From positions 6,758,001-6,822,000 of the forward strand of contig NZ_CP163525.1 of assembly GCF_041080655.1 (NCBI RefSeq): 64,000 nucleotides of DNA, written 5' to 3'. Made by a program: the position numbers and the translations under genes. A model generated the notes under the pieces. The model worked only from the letters and a program-made list of their open reading frames with translations, had not been told where the DNA came from and did no database searches. This DNA comes from Streptomyces sp. CG4 (lineage in GTDB: Bacteria; Actinomycetota; Actinomycetes; Streptomycetales; Streptomycetaceae). Shown here in pieces: positions 17,216 to 24,736 of the stretch; positions within the stretch are counted from its first letter, which is position 1, and the number at the start of each line of letters is the position of its first letter.

Positions 17216-17479
17216 TCATTGTCCGGGGCCCAGACTTCCAGGCTTCTTGCGTGCCGTCCGTGCCGTCCTTGCCATCAAGGACCGGCAAGACCATCGGGCA
17301 AGCCCGCCTACGGCAATGGCGGCGAGGACGGCTCCCCAGTCGATGACGTGTGGGAGCCCGGGGAAGTAGGCGAAGAAGGCGAGTGTGGCGAAGAGCCCCA
17401 CGAGGAACGAGACGATCCCGACGCGACGACGCCGCGCTTCCCGGGCTTGGTCCGCGTTGTTCTGCTGCTGTTCGACCAT
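17216..17479 (-). CDS. small membrane protein
   Basis: A protein of 87 residues. A short charged N-terminus (MVEQQQNNADQAREARRRR) is followed by two hydrophobic segments (IVSFLVGLFATLAFFAYF and WGAVLAAIAVGGLARW) and a basic tail, so it should be a two-helix inner-membrane protein. Codon use is less GC3-biased than in flanking genes. It starts 8 bases after the stop of the secreted-protein gene and is probably cotranscribed with it. It lies inside the segment bounded by the rnpB repeats. The family is not recognised. Confidence 0.6.
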   Translation of the reverse strand: MVEQQQNNADQAREARRRRVGIVSFLVGLFATLAFFAYFPGLPHVIDWGAVLAAIAVGGLARWSCRSLMARTARTARKKPGSLGPGQ

Positions 17480-17486
17480 GACGGGC

Positions 17487-17951
17487 TCACTTCGTGATGT
17501 GGTGGCACTGACTTACGCGGTGCACTCCGTTGACATAGAGGTGGGCACACGCCTTTCCATAACGAGGCAGCGTCTGGGGAGAGTTGTTCCGCATCGGGTC
17601 GACCTTGCACTCGGTGTGCGTCCTCCCGCGGGATGTGCGGTATGTCCGGTCGTCGGTGTCGGCGTAGGCGAAGTCGATGCGCCAGTTGCAGAATCCGCTG
17701 CTGAGGGCCGCGACGAAGGCGCAGTCGACGCCGGCGTTCTGGTAGGTGATCCTCCGGCCGTCTCCGCGGATGATGTGCGTGAACATGCATCCTGTCGGGA
17801 TCTTCATGGTCATGCCGCCGACGCTGTACTCGAAGGTACGCACGGGAGTTGTCCCGATCGCGGTGGCATGCGCGCCCGTCGGCGCGGTGAGGACAAGAGC
17901 TCCTGCCGCGGCCAGAGTCGTGGCGAGGCGAGTTGAGTACTGCAGACGCAT
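17487..17951 (-). CDS. small secreted cysteine-rich protein
   Basis: A protein of 154 residues. ATG 17951 is preceded by GGGAGGG and starts a typical signal peptide (MRLQYSTRLATTLAAAGALV, cleavage likely after GAHA). The mature part, about 125 residues, has six cysteines (GCMF, VDCAF, FCNW, TECKV, KACAH, SQCHH), probably three disulfides, so a compact extracellular fold is expected. It is upstream of, and probably cotranscribed with, the small membrane protein. Lower GC than its neighbours and its position between the rnpB repeats suggest horizontal origin. An effector, toxin or inhibitor role is possible but unsupported. Confidence 0.65.
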   Translation of the reverse strand: MRLQYSTRLATTLAAAGALVLTAPTGAHATAIGTTPVRTFEYSVGGMTMKIPTGCMFTHIIRGDGRRITYQNAGVDCAFVAALSSGFCNWRIDFAYADTDDRTYRTSRGRTHTECKVDPMRNNSPQTLPRYGKACAHLYVNGVHRVSQCHHITK

Positions 17952-18163
17952 GGCGGTCCCTCCCGGTGATCTCCTGACGAGCACCCGGGACAACCGGATT
18001 TTGTGACAGGCGGTTGCCGGATTCCGCTTGATCCAACGCGATTGAGTGATCAAGAAACAAGCGGACTGACGTGCAGAAACGTTCGTAGGATCAGAAGGCT
18101 GCCGACCGGCATCCGCTGGGCGGCGGCCGCATGACTTCGCAGGCGGCGTGTGGAGTGTCGGGC

Positions 18164-18182
18164 GTGCGGCCCGACTCGTCTG
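18164..18182 (+). repeat. rnpB 3'-end repeat, putative attachment-site copy 2
   Basis: GTGCGGCCCGACTCGTCTG matches the rnpB 3' end at 17 of 19 positions in the same orientation, about 1.0 kb downstream. The two differences are A-to-G changes near the left edge. Confidence 0.55.
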
Positions 18183-18230
18183 TCGGGGCGGCTCTGGTCG
18201 GGGGCGTGGGTGTGGTTGTCGGGGACCCCG

Positions 18231-19868
18231 TCATGCCGAGGTGGATGCGGAGGCGTTGCGCTTCTGGGGGGTCGGGGTGATTTCCTCCAGGGAGCGGGCT
18301 CGGGTTTCCACTCCGGAGAGGATCAGTGTGGCGGTGGCGAGGGTGAGGGGAGCCGCGCCGAGCAGGGCGGTGGTGCGCAGGGACGGGGTGGCCACCGCCG
18401 CCACGACCACGGTGATCATCAGTACGCCGCCGACCTTGGTGACCGCGGCCGTGAGTCCGGAAGCCCGGGAGCGGATCGCCGTCGGGTACACCTCCGCCGT
18501 GTACGCACTGAGGACGGCGACGGCCGAACCGGCCGACCAGATGGGGACCGCGAGCAGCAGGTGCAGTGTCAGCGGATGCCCGGTGATCCGGTCGCCCACC
18601 GCTGCCAGTGCCGCCATCGCGGCCGCGGTGCAGGCGCCCAGGAGGACGAGTGTGCCCTTGCTGCTCCAGCGGCCGTACAGCCAGGCGATCGCGAGGTTGA
18701 ACGGCAGTCCCAGCAGCGCCGCGTCTCGCAGGGTGGTGTCGGCGGTCAGTTCGGTGAAGCCCAGGCGCTGCAGGTCGGACGGGATCCACAACTGGAAGCC
18801 GTAGGTCACCAGGCCGATCCCGAGGGCCAGCACCACCAGGGGGAGGCTGACTCCGGTGTAGGGCGCCCGCAGCAGCCGTCGATAGCCGTCGCGGGGCGAG
18901 GCCGCGGGGGCGTCCGTGGGCGGGCGGGGGGAGGGGATCAGGCGGGCGCCGTAGCGTGCCAGCACGGTTTCGGCGTCGGCCGTCCGGCCAACCGCCGCGA
19001 GGAAACGCGGGGACTCCGGGATCCAGTGGTTGAGCAGCAACAGGACGACGCCCGTGGGCAGTCCGAGCAGCCACAGTACGCGCCAGCCGAAGTGCGGTAC
19101 GAGCAATGAGGCCGCCCAACTCGTCAGCACATAGCCGCCGGCGGTGCCGACGCCGCCGACGAGGACGACGATCCAGCCGCGCTGACGGGTCGGCACGGTC
19201 TCCGTCAGCAGGGTGAAGGTGAGCGGGAGCATGCCGCCCGCGCTCATCCCCATCAGGAAGCACATGAGGATGTTCATCCAGAACAGCGGCATGGCTCCGC
19301 AGACGGAGGTCGCGAGAAAGACGACGCCGGCCAGGAGAATGGCGGGGCGGCGTCCGATGCGGTCGCCGAATCTGCCCCACAGGAAGGAGCCGATGACGGT
19401 TCCGCCGATTCCGGAGAGCGGCAGCAGCGCGACGGGCAGGCCGCCGTCCGGATGGACCGCCGAACGCAAGCCGTATTCCCTGGCCACACCCGGCACGACG
19501 AAACTCAGCGTCATGGGCTTCATGACGTCGATGGCCACGGCGAGCACCATCACCAGAGTCAGCGCCCAGTGCGCTCGCGTCAGCGGTACGTCGTCGGCGA
19601 AACCGGCCCGGAGCGCTCGCGGCCTGCCGTCGCCCGGCGTCCTGCGGGGGCCGACGATTCCGTAGCCGCACGCTGCCACCCCGGCCAGGACGAACGCCAT
19701 GCCGGTCAGCATGAGCGGGTCCGAGCCACTGCCCGCCATGGCGGCCTGATGCCCCGGCGGGTGGGCGAGGTGCGCGTACATCGGCAGATGGCCCAGCACG
19801 CCGGCGAGGCACAGCAGCGCGCCGCACCAGAACCATCCCGGCCGAGCGAAGTCGATGCGCTGTCCCAT
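18231..19868 (-). CDS. MFS transporter, sugar/aromatic-acid porter type
   Basis: A major facilitator of 545 residues. An unusual N-terminal extension with two extra hydrophobic segments (residues 12-32 and 52-70) precedes the standard twelve-helix core. The core has the loop motif GRFGDRIGRRPA, the sugar-porter motif PESPRFL, and ETVPTRQRG and AEVYPTAIRSRASG motifs in the two halves, so a sugar or organic-acid proton symporter is most likely. GAGGTGGGG precedes ATG 19868. It stands alone on the minus strand, next to the TatA-like gene on the other side of a repeat-rich gap. The substrate is unknown. Confidence 0.82.
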   Translation of the reverse strand: MGQRIDFARPGWFWCGALLCLAGVLGHLPMYAHLAHPPGHQAAMAGSGSDPLMLTGMAFVLAGVAACGYGIVGPRRTPGDGRPRALRAGFADDVPLTRAHWALTLVMVLAVAIDVMKPMTLSFVVPGVAREYGLRSAVHPDGGLPVALLPLSGIGGTVIGSFLWGRFGDRIGRRPAILLAGVVFLATSVCGAMPLFWMNILMCFLMGMSAGGMLPLTFTLLTETVPTRQRGWIVVLVGGVGTAGGYVLTSWAASLLVPHFGWRVLWLLGLPTGVVLLLLNHWIPESPRFLAAVGRTADAETVLARYGARLIPSPRPPTDAPAASPRDGYRRLLRAPYTGVSLPLVVLALGIGLVTYGFQLWIPSDLQRLGFTELTADTTLRDAALLGLPFNLAIAWLYGRWSSKGTLVLLGACTAAAMAALAAVGDRITGHPLTLHLLLAVPIWSAGSAVAVLSAYTAEVYPTAIRSRASGLTAAVTKVGGVLMITVVVAAVATPSLRTTALLGAAPLTLATATLILSGVETRARSLEEITPTPQKRNASASTSA

Positions 19869-20109
19869 GGATCCCCACCTCTCGGAGCCGATGCAGGCCG
19901 ATGAAGGCTGGTGCCGACCGATGCCGACCGGTGCAGGCCGATGCCACGAAGCACTGTGACAACGTGACTACAACGCGTCAATGGCGGGACAGTCTGTGCG
20001 ATCGGCCCTGGTTTGTGATCGCGCGCATCGGGTGCATCGGGTGCGTCGCGCGCATCGGGCACCGGCTGCGCGATGTACGGCACCCGGTGCACCACCTGTG
20101 CGACGACGG
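19869..20109. other. intergenic with short degenerate repeats
   Basis: The gap between the MFS and TatA-like genes has no convincing gene. It contains two clusters of short tandem-like repeats: CGATGCAGGCCGATG-type units around 19885-19945 and GCGCATCGGGTG-type units around 20020-20060. These may be slippage-derived. A promoter for the MFS gene is expected here but no strong -35/-10 pair stands out. Confidence 0.4.
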
Positions 20110-20382
20110 TCAGTCGTGGAGCACTTCTCGCCCCTTCCCGTTGACCTCCGCGACGACGGGACGCGGCTGCGCGGACACCTCCGCCTTCGTGAGCGCGGCC
20201 GGCTCGGTCGCCGTGGACGGCTCCTCCTGTGCCGCCTCGTCGCGGCCGGCGCGGGCCTCGGCCTTGAGGATGCGCAGCGACTTTCCGAGTGAGCGTGCGC
20301 TGTCCGGGAGCCGCTTCGCTCCGAACAGGACCATGACGACCAGGGCGATGATGATGATTTCGAGCAGACGGTTTTCCAGCAT
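20110..20382 (-). CDS. tatA: TatA-family twin-arginine translocase subunit
   Basis: A protein of 90 residues. It has an N-terminal membrane helix (LENRLLEIIIIALVVMVLFG), the conserved FG hinge, an amphipathic helix (AKRLPDSARSLGKSLRILK), and an acidic Ala/Glu-rich cytoplasmic tail. TatA oligomers form the pathway for folded Tat substrates across the inner membrane. ATG 20382 is chosen over an upstream ATG at 20415 because GAAGAAGG lies just before it. The gene is divergent from the enediyne cassette and shares its 221-bp promoter region. With tatB and tatC at 35-36.5 kb it forms a second Tat set, since streptomycete housekeeping tat genes usually sit in other contexts. Confidence 0.88.
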   Translation of the reverse strand: MLENRLLEIIIIALVVMVLFGAKRLPDSARSLGKSLRILKAEARAGRDEAAQEEPSTATEPAALTKAEVSAQPRPVVAEVNGKGREVLHD

Positions 20383-20603
20383 CACGACCTTCTTCGGCTG
20401 GTGCGGGTGAATCATTCTCGCGACGCGACGGCATGCCCACCGTCACCTTTTCCGGGGTTCTACCCGGTTGACCGGCGACCGCTGAGCGGGGTTCACCTGT
20501 TGGATGCAGGGCCGGTCAGGTGCACTCTTTCGGAGGATCAAGGAAACGCCGAGTTGCCCCGAGGCTATTAATCGCAATAGATGACGCACTGGAGGGGAAA
20601 TAA
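20383..20603. promoter_or_regulatory. divergent control region of tatA-like gene and enediyne cassette
   Basis: The gap drops in GC towards 20560-20600 and contains the dyad CTATT-AATCGC-AATAG at 20565-20580, directly upstream of GGAGG and the unbL start. TTGCCC at about 20554 and CAATAG at about 20575 could be a promoter pair. A shared regulator of tatA and the cassette is inferred from layout alone. Confidence 0.4.
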
Positions 20604-21785
20604 ATGCTGCGGCAGGACATGCGGCAAGTCGATTTCGGAGCACGCCGATTCAGGCTCCGCTCGGGTCCGGCCCGGCAGCGGTTGGAGGATTCCGGAAGGG
20701 CCTTTCTCGAGGGATTCAATCACTCGGTGGATGCCCGAAATGCGGACGCGCTCGGCGCCGCGCTCGACGGTGTCCCCGCAGAATTCCGAGGGTTTGCCTA
20801 CGAGGGCGCGGGCATGGGCTCCGCGCTGCTCGACCTGCTCACCCTTTCCCGGGGGCGCAGACTGCGGGAACTTCTCGCGGGAGCCGGTGCCGACTATCCG
20901 CACCTGATCCATGTGGGGGCCGGCTGGGCCTTCGCCAAGCTGCGCCTGCGCCCCTGGTACGGGCTGCGCGCCGGCGATCCCCTGCTGCGCTGGCTCGCCT
21001 GGGACGGATTCGGCTTCTACCAGGGGTTCTTCGACTCGGACCGGGTCGTGGCCGGGCAGCGGATCGAGCGAGGCCTCGACCCGCGCCAGCGTGCCGTGCG
21101 GGACCAGGGGCTCGGGCGGTGCCTGTGGTTCCACGAATGCGCCGACCCCGAGGCACTGAGCCTGCGGGTGGCCGAATTCCCCGGGTGGCGGCGGGCGGAC
21201 CTGTGGAGCGGAATCGGCCTCGCGGCCGTGTACGCGGGGGGTGCGAACCAGGACGAGCTGCGCGCGCTGGTGGAGGCGGCGGGCGGCTACGGCGCCCACC
21301 TCGCCCAGGGAGCCGCCTTCGCCTGCGGGGCCCGGCAGCGCGCCCGTACGCCCCTGCCCGAGCACTGCGACCGCGGTGCCCTGATCCTCACCGGGGTGCC
21401 GGCGCAGACCGCGGCCGGCTGGACCGACACCGCCCATGCGAACCTGGGCCCTGACCCTCGTACACCACGGCACTACGAGGAATGGCGGGCCGGGATCAGA
21501 CGGCTGTGGGCGGCCCACGACGGTTCCGCCCCGACCGGCACCCCCACCCAGCACCCCACCCAGCACCCCGCCCCGGCCTCCAGCACTGCTCAACCCGCCG
21601 AGGCAGTGACCGTTGAACCCGCCGAACCCGCCGAAGCCGTAACCGCTGAATCCGCGGAGGCTGTAACCGCCGGTGCCCCCAACGCCCTAACCGCCGGTGC
21701 CGCCAACACACCAACCCCCGCTGCCGCCAAAGCCGTAACCGCCAAAGCCGGCAAGGGTGCGCTTCGTTTTCGGAGGAGCCGATGA
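20604..21785 (+). CDS. unbL: DUF1702 enediyne core protein (UnbL/E3-like)
   Basis: A protein of 393 residues, the first gene of an enediyne-type cassette. The DUF1702 domain spans about residues 5-310, recognised by FLEGFNHSVDAR, GFAYEGAGMGSALLDLL, HVGAGWAFAKL and WDGFGFYQGFFDSDR. The family occurs in enediyne clusters; its biochemical role is unknown. GGAGGGG precedes ATG 20604. The last 80 residues are a low-complexity Ala/Pro/Thr tail with repeated AEAVTAE-like units, which I do not expect in the family. The stop overlaps the unbV start as ATGA, so translation is coupled. There is no signal or clear membrane helix. Confidence 0.85.
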   Translation: MLRQDMRQVDFGARRFRLRSGPARQRLEDSGRAFLEGFNHSVDARNADALGAALDGVPAEFRGFAYEGAGMGSALLDLLTLSRGRRLRELLAGAGADYPHLIHVGAGWAFAKLRLRPWYGLRAGDPLLRWLAWDGFGFYQGFFDSDRVVAGQRIERGLDPRQRAVRDQGLGRCLWFHECADPEALSLRVAEFPGWRRADLWSGIGLAAVYAGGANQDELRALVEAAGGYGAHLAQGAAFACGARQRARTPLPEHCDRGALILTGVPAQTAAGWTDTAHANLGPDPRTPRHYEEWRAGIRRLWAAHDGSAPTGTPTQHPTQHPAPASSTAQPAEAVTVEPAEPAEAVTAESAEAVTAGAPNALTAGAANTPTPAAAKAVTAKAGKGALRFRRSR

Positions 21786-23719
21786 ACTCCCCCGGCCGTT
21801 TTCTGAGGGCGCACGCCGCCAAGGCCACGGCACTCTGCTGCTGTCTCACGGCCTTTTCGCTGGCCCTGCCTGACGCGGTGTCCGCGGCCGACCGGGCAGC
21901 GGCGGCGGCCCCCTTCCACTTCACCGCAGAGCCGCTGAACGCCCCCGACCGGCCGGGTGAGCGGCGGGTGCGGCCGGTGGCTCCGGCCTTTCACCACATC
22001 CGGTCGTGGATCTCCTCGGTCGGTGCCGGCGCCGGGCTGTTCGCCGCGGACGGCGGGACGGTCGCGCACGACGTGTGCCTGGTCGACCCGCGCACGGACA
22101 CGGTCACCGTCGAGCCGGCGCCCGGTACCGGGAAGCGGTACCGCCCCTTCACCCTTGCGGCGAAGGGCCTGTACATGCCGTCGTACGCGGCCCCGATGGG
22201 CTGTATGCCGGCCGACCTGAACCAGGACGGCCGGCAGGACCTGGTGGTCTACTACTGGGGCCGCTCGCCCGTGCTCTTCCTGCGCAAGCCCGGCGCCACC
22301 CCCGCACGGGCCGCCTTCGTGCCGCGGGAACTGGTGCCCGGCCACCCGGTGTGGAACACCAACGCGATGACCCTGGGCGACTTCGAGGGCAACGGGCACC
22401 TCGACCTCGTCGTGGGCAACTACTTCAAGGACGGGGCCCGGGTACTGGACCCCACCGCCAGGCAGTCCGAACTCCAGATGCCGTCGTCGATGTCCCACGC
22501 GCTGAACGGCGGCACACTGCGCTACTTCCGGTTCACTGGCGGCCGTTCGGGCCCGCAGCCCGAGGCCCGCTTCGCCGAGGTGCGCACCGCCTTCGGGCCG
22601 AAGCCGCCGTACGGCTGGACGCTGGCGCTCGGCGCGCAGGACCTGGACGGCGACGGACTGCCGGACCTGTACCAGGCGAACGACTTCGGCCGCGGCCGGC
22701 TGCTGATCAACGAGTCCCGGCCCGGCGCCCCCAAGTTCCGCCTGGCCACGGGCACCCGCCACTTCACCACCCCGAAGTCCAAACAGCTGGGCAACGGCTC
22801 GTTCAAGGGCATGGGCGTCGCCTTCGCCGACCTGGACCGCAGTGGCACCCAGTCCATCCTGGTGGGCAACATCACCGAGCCCTACGCACTGGAGGAGAGC
22901 AACTTCGTCTTCCGGCCCACGGTGCCCCGCGACCGGCTGGGCGCCCTGCTGCACCGTGGCGAGGCTCCCTACGACGACCACAGCGAGGACATGGGGCTGT
23001 CCCGCTCCGGCTGGACGTGGGACCTCGTCGCGGCCGACTTCGACAACTCGGGCTATCCCCAGGTGATGCACGCCACCGGATTCCTGGCGGGCCGGACCGA
23101 TCGCTGGGCGCAGCTGCAGGAGGCGGCGATGTCCAACGACCTGATCCTGCGGCACCCCGAACTGTGGCCCAATGTGGAACCGGGGGACGATCTCTCCGGC
23201 CACGACCCGAACACCTTCTTCGTCCGGACCCCCGAAGGCCGCTATGTGAACCTGGCCAGGGAAGCCGGGGTCGCGTCCACCGCGGTCACCCGGGGATTCG
23301 CCGTCGGTGACGTCACCGGTGACGGACGGCTGGACTTCGTCGCGGCCAATCAGTGGGGACAGTCGGTGTTGTACCGGAACCGGTCCAAGGCGGCCCCCTT
23401 CCTGGGGCTGCACCTGCGGCTGCCCACCGGATCAGCGCGCGCCGTCACCACCCCGGCCATCGGTGCCGTCGCCCGGCTGCACCTGCCCGACGGGAAGGTG
23501 ACCGAGCAGCAGCTCTACCCCGCCAACGGACACGGCGGAGTCGCCGCCCCGGATCTGCACTTCGGCCTGGGCGGTCAGAAGCCGGTCCGCCCGATGCGCG
23601 TGGACCTCTCCTGGCGAGACCTCCACGGAGTACGGCACGAGCGCACCACAACCCTCCCACCGGGCTGGCACACCCTCGTGCTCGCCGCCGACGGAACCAT
23701 CGCGGAGGTCCCCGCATGA
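21782..23719 (+). CDS. unbV: secreted FG-GAP/ASPIC-UnbV protein (UnbV/E4-like)
   Basis: A protein of 645 residues. A signal peptide (hydrophobic core ALCCCLTAFSLALP, cleavage near VSAA) puts it outside the membrane. A beta-propeller of FG-GAP repeats follows, each with an Asp-rich calcium loop: DLNQDGRQD, DFEGNGHLD, DLDGDGLPD, DLDRSGTQS, DFDNSGYPQ and DVTGDGRLD. The C-terminus is the ASPIC/UnbV domain (GAVARLHLPDGKVTEQQLYPANG). The family is universal in enediyne cassettes but its activity is unknown. ATG 21782 overlaps the unbL stop by four bases, and the UnbU gene overlaps its own stop. An extracytoplasmic protein in the core cassette implies that part of the pathway works outside the cytoplasm. 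Confidence 0.88.
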   Translation: MNSPGRFLRAHAAKATALCCCLTAFSLALPDAVSAADRAAAAAPFHFTAEPLNAPDRPGERRVRPVAPAFHHIRSWISSVGAGAGLFAADGGTVAHDVCLVDPRTDTVTVEPAPGTGKRYRPFTLAAKGLYMPSYAAPMGCMPADLNQDGRQDLVVYYWGRSPVLFLRKPGATPARAAFVPRELVPGHPVWNTNAMTLGDFEGNGHLDLVVGNYFKDGARVLDPTARQSELQMPSSMSHALNGGTLRYFRFTGGRSGPQPEARFAEVRTAFGPKPPYGWTLALGAQDLDGDGLPDLYQANDFGRGRLLINESRPGAPKFRLATGTRHFTTPKSKQLGNGSFKGMGVAFADLDRSGTQSILVGNITEPYALEESNFVFRPTVPRDRLGALLHRGEAPYDDHSEDMGLSRSGWTWDLVAADFDNSGYPQVMHATGFLAGRTDRWAQLQEAAMSNDLILRHPELWPNVEPGDDLSGHDPNTFFVRTPEGRYVNLAREAGVASTAVTRGFAVGDVTGDGRLDFVAANQWGQSVLYRNRSKAAPFLGLHLRLPTGSARAVTTPAIGAVARLHLPDGKVTEQQLYPANGHGGVAAPDLHFGLGGQKPVRPMRVDLSWRDLHGVRHERTTTLPPGWHTLVLAADGTIAEVPA

Positions 23720-24717
23720 CGACTGACCACACCTGCGCCGTCGACACCGGCAAGCCCTGCGCCCCGTGCCGGCGCAGCAAGGCGCTGCGCCGCTTCGCGA
23801 TGTCCATCACGGCCGCCACCGTGCTCGGCCACACCGTCCTCGGCTTCGAACAGGCCTATGCCACCCCGCTGTTCTCCGTCCTGGCCGCGGTGCTCACCGA
23901 GCTGCTCCTGGAAACGGTCGAGGCATGGGGCCTACGGCGCCCGGTCCGGTACCGGCGGCCGCTCGGCGAAGCCGTCGACTTCCTGCTGCCCGCCTACATC
24001 GGGGGCCTGGCCTGCGCGATGCTGCTGTACGCCAACAGCCGCATCTGGCCTACGCTGCTGGCCGCGATCGTCGGTGTGTCCAGCAAGTACCTGTTCCGGG
24101 TCCGGGTGATGGGCAAGGCCCGGCACGTCCTCAACCCCAGCAACTTCGGCATCGTTTCGGTCCTGCTGCTGTTCCCGTGGGTGGGCATCGCACCGCCGTA
24201 CGAGTTCACCGAGTGGCTGAACGGCTGGTGGGGGGCGGTTCCGCCGTCGGTGGTGCTGGTCCTCGGCACCCTGCTGAACGGCAAGCTGACCGGCAAACTC
24301 CCGCTGATCCTCGGCTGGGCGGGCGGCTTCGCGGCGCAGGCACTGCTGCGGGGCGCGGTCACCGACGTCTCCACCGTGAGCGCCCTGCTGCCGATGACCG
24401 GCACGGCCTTCGTGCTGTTCACCAACTACATGATCACCGATCCGGGCACCTCGCCGTGGCGCCGCCGCAACCAGGTCGTCTTCGGCGCGACCATCGCCGC
24501 GGCGTACGGCGTGCTCGTGCAACTGCACATCGTCTTCGGCCTGTTCTTCGCCCTGGTCACCGCCTGCGTGCTGCGCGCGGCCCTGCTGGCCTTCCTCTCG
24601 GCGCGCGGCGGCAGCAGCATCCCGGCCCCGCGCCAGGAGGCAGAACAGGCCGACGCCCAGGACGCCCGTGCCACGGCCGCTTCCGGCGCCGGTGCCGCGG
24701 TCGCCGACGCGTCCTGA
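23716..24717 (+). CDS. unbU: RnfD-like integral membrane protein (UnbU/E5-like)
   Basis: A membrane protein of 333 residues with about eight to nine helices, related to RnfD/NqrB electron-transfer subunits. The typical motifs are RHVLNPSNFGIVSVLLLFPW and NYMITDPGTSPWRRRNQVVFG. The cytoplasmic N-terminus carries three cysteines (TCAV, PCAPC) that could bind metal or act in redox. In enediyne clusters this conserved gene of unknown function always accompanies the PKS. ATG 23716 overlaps the unbV stop, and GCGGAGG is upstream. Relation to RnfD suggests flavin- or quinone-linked electron transfer; this is inference. Confidence 0.88.
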   Translation: MTTDHTCAVDTGKPCAPCRRSKALRRFAMSITAATVLGHTVLGFEQAYATPLFSVLAAVLTELLLETVEAWGLRRPVRYRRPLGEAVDFLLPAYIGGLACAMLLYANSRIWPTLLAAIVGVSSKYLFRVRVMGKARHVLNPSNFGIVSVLLLFPWVGIAPPYEFTEWLNGWWGAVPPSVVLVLGTLLNGKLTGKLPLILGWAGGFAAQALLRGAVTDVSTVSALLPMTGTAFVLFTNYMITDPGTSPWRRRNQVVFGATIAAAYGVLVQLHIVFGLFFALVTACVLRAALLAFLSARGGSSIPAPRQEAEQADAQDARATAASGAGAAVADAS

Positions 24718-24736
24718 CTGGCTAGGAGGGTCGCCG

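Larger units (their letters stand above)
17151..18182. mobile_element. possible remnant of an element integrated at rnpB
   Basis: The 1 kb segment between the rnpB 3' end and its downstream copy has visibly lower GC and weaker GC3 bias than its surroundings. It holds two genes I cannot assign (a small membrane protein and a small secreted protein). No integrase, replication or transfer gene remains, so the element call rests on the repeat, the RNA-gene target and the base composition. Confidence 0.45.

Noticed and set aside
17170..18163. Integrase or excisionase within the rnpB-bounded segment
   Set aside because: Neither small gene resembles a recombinase, so the element, if real, has lost its integration module.
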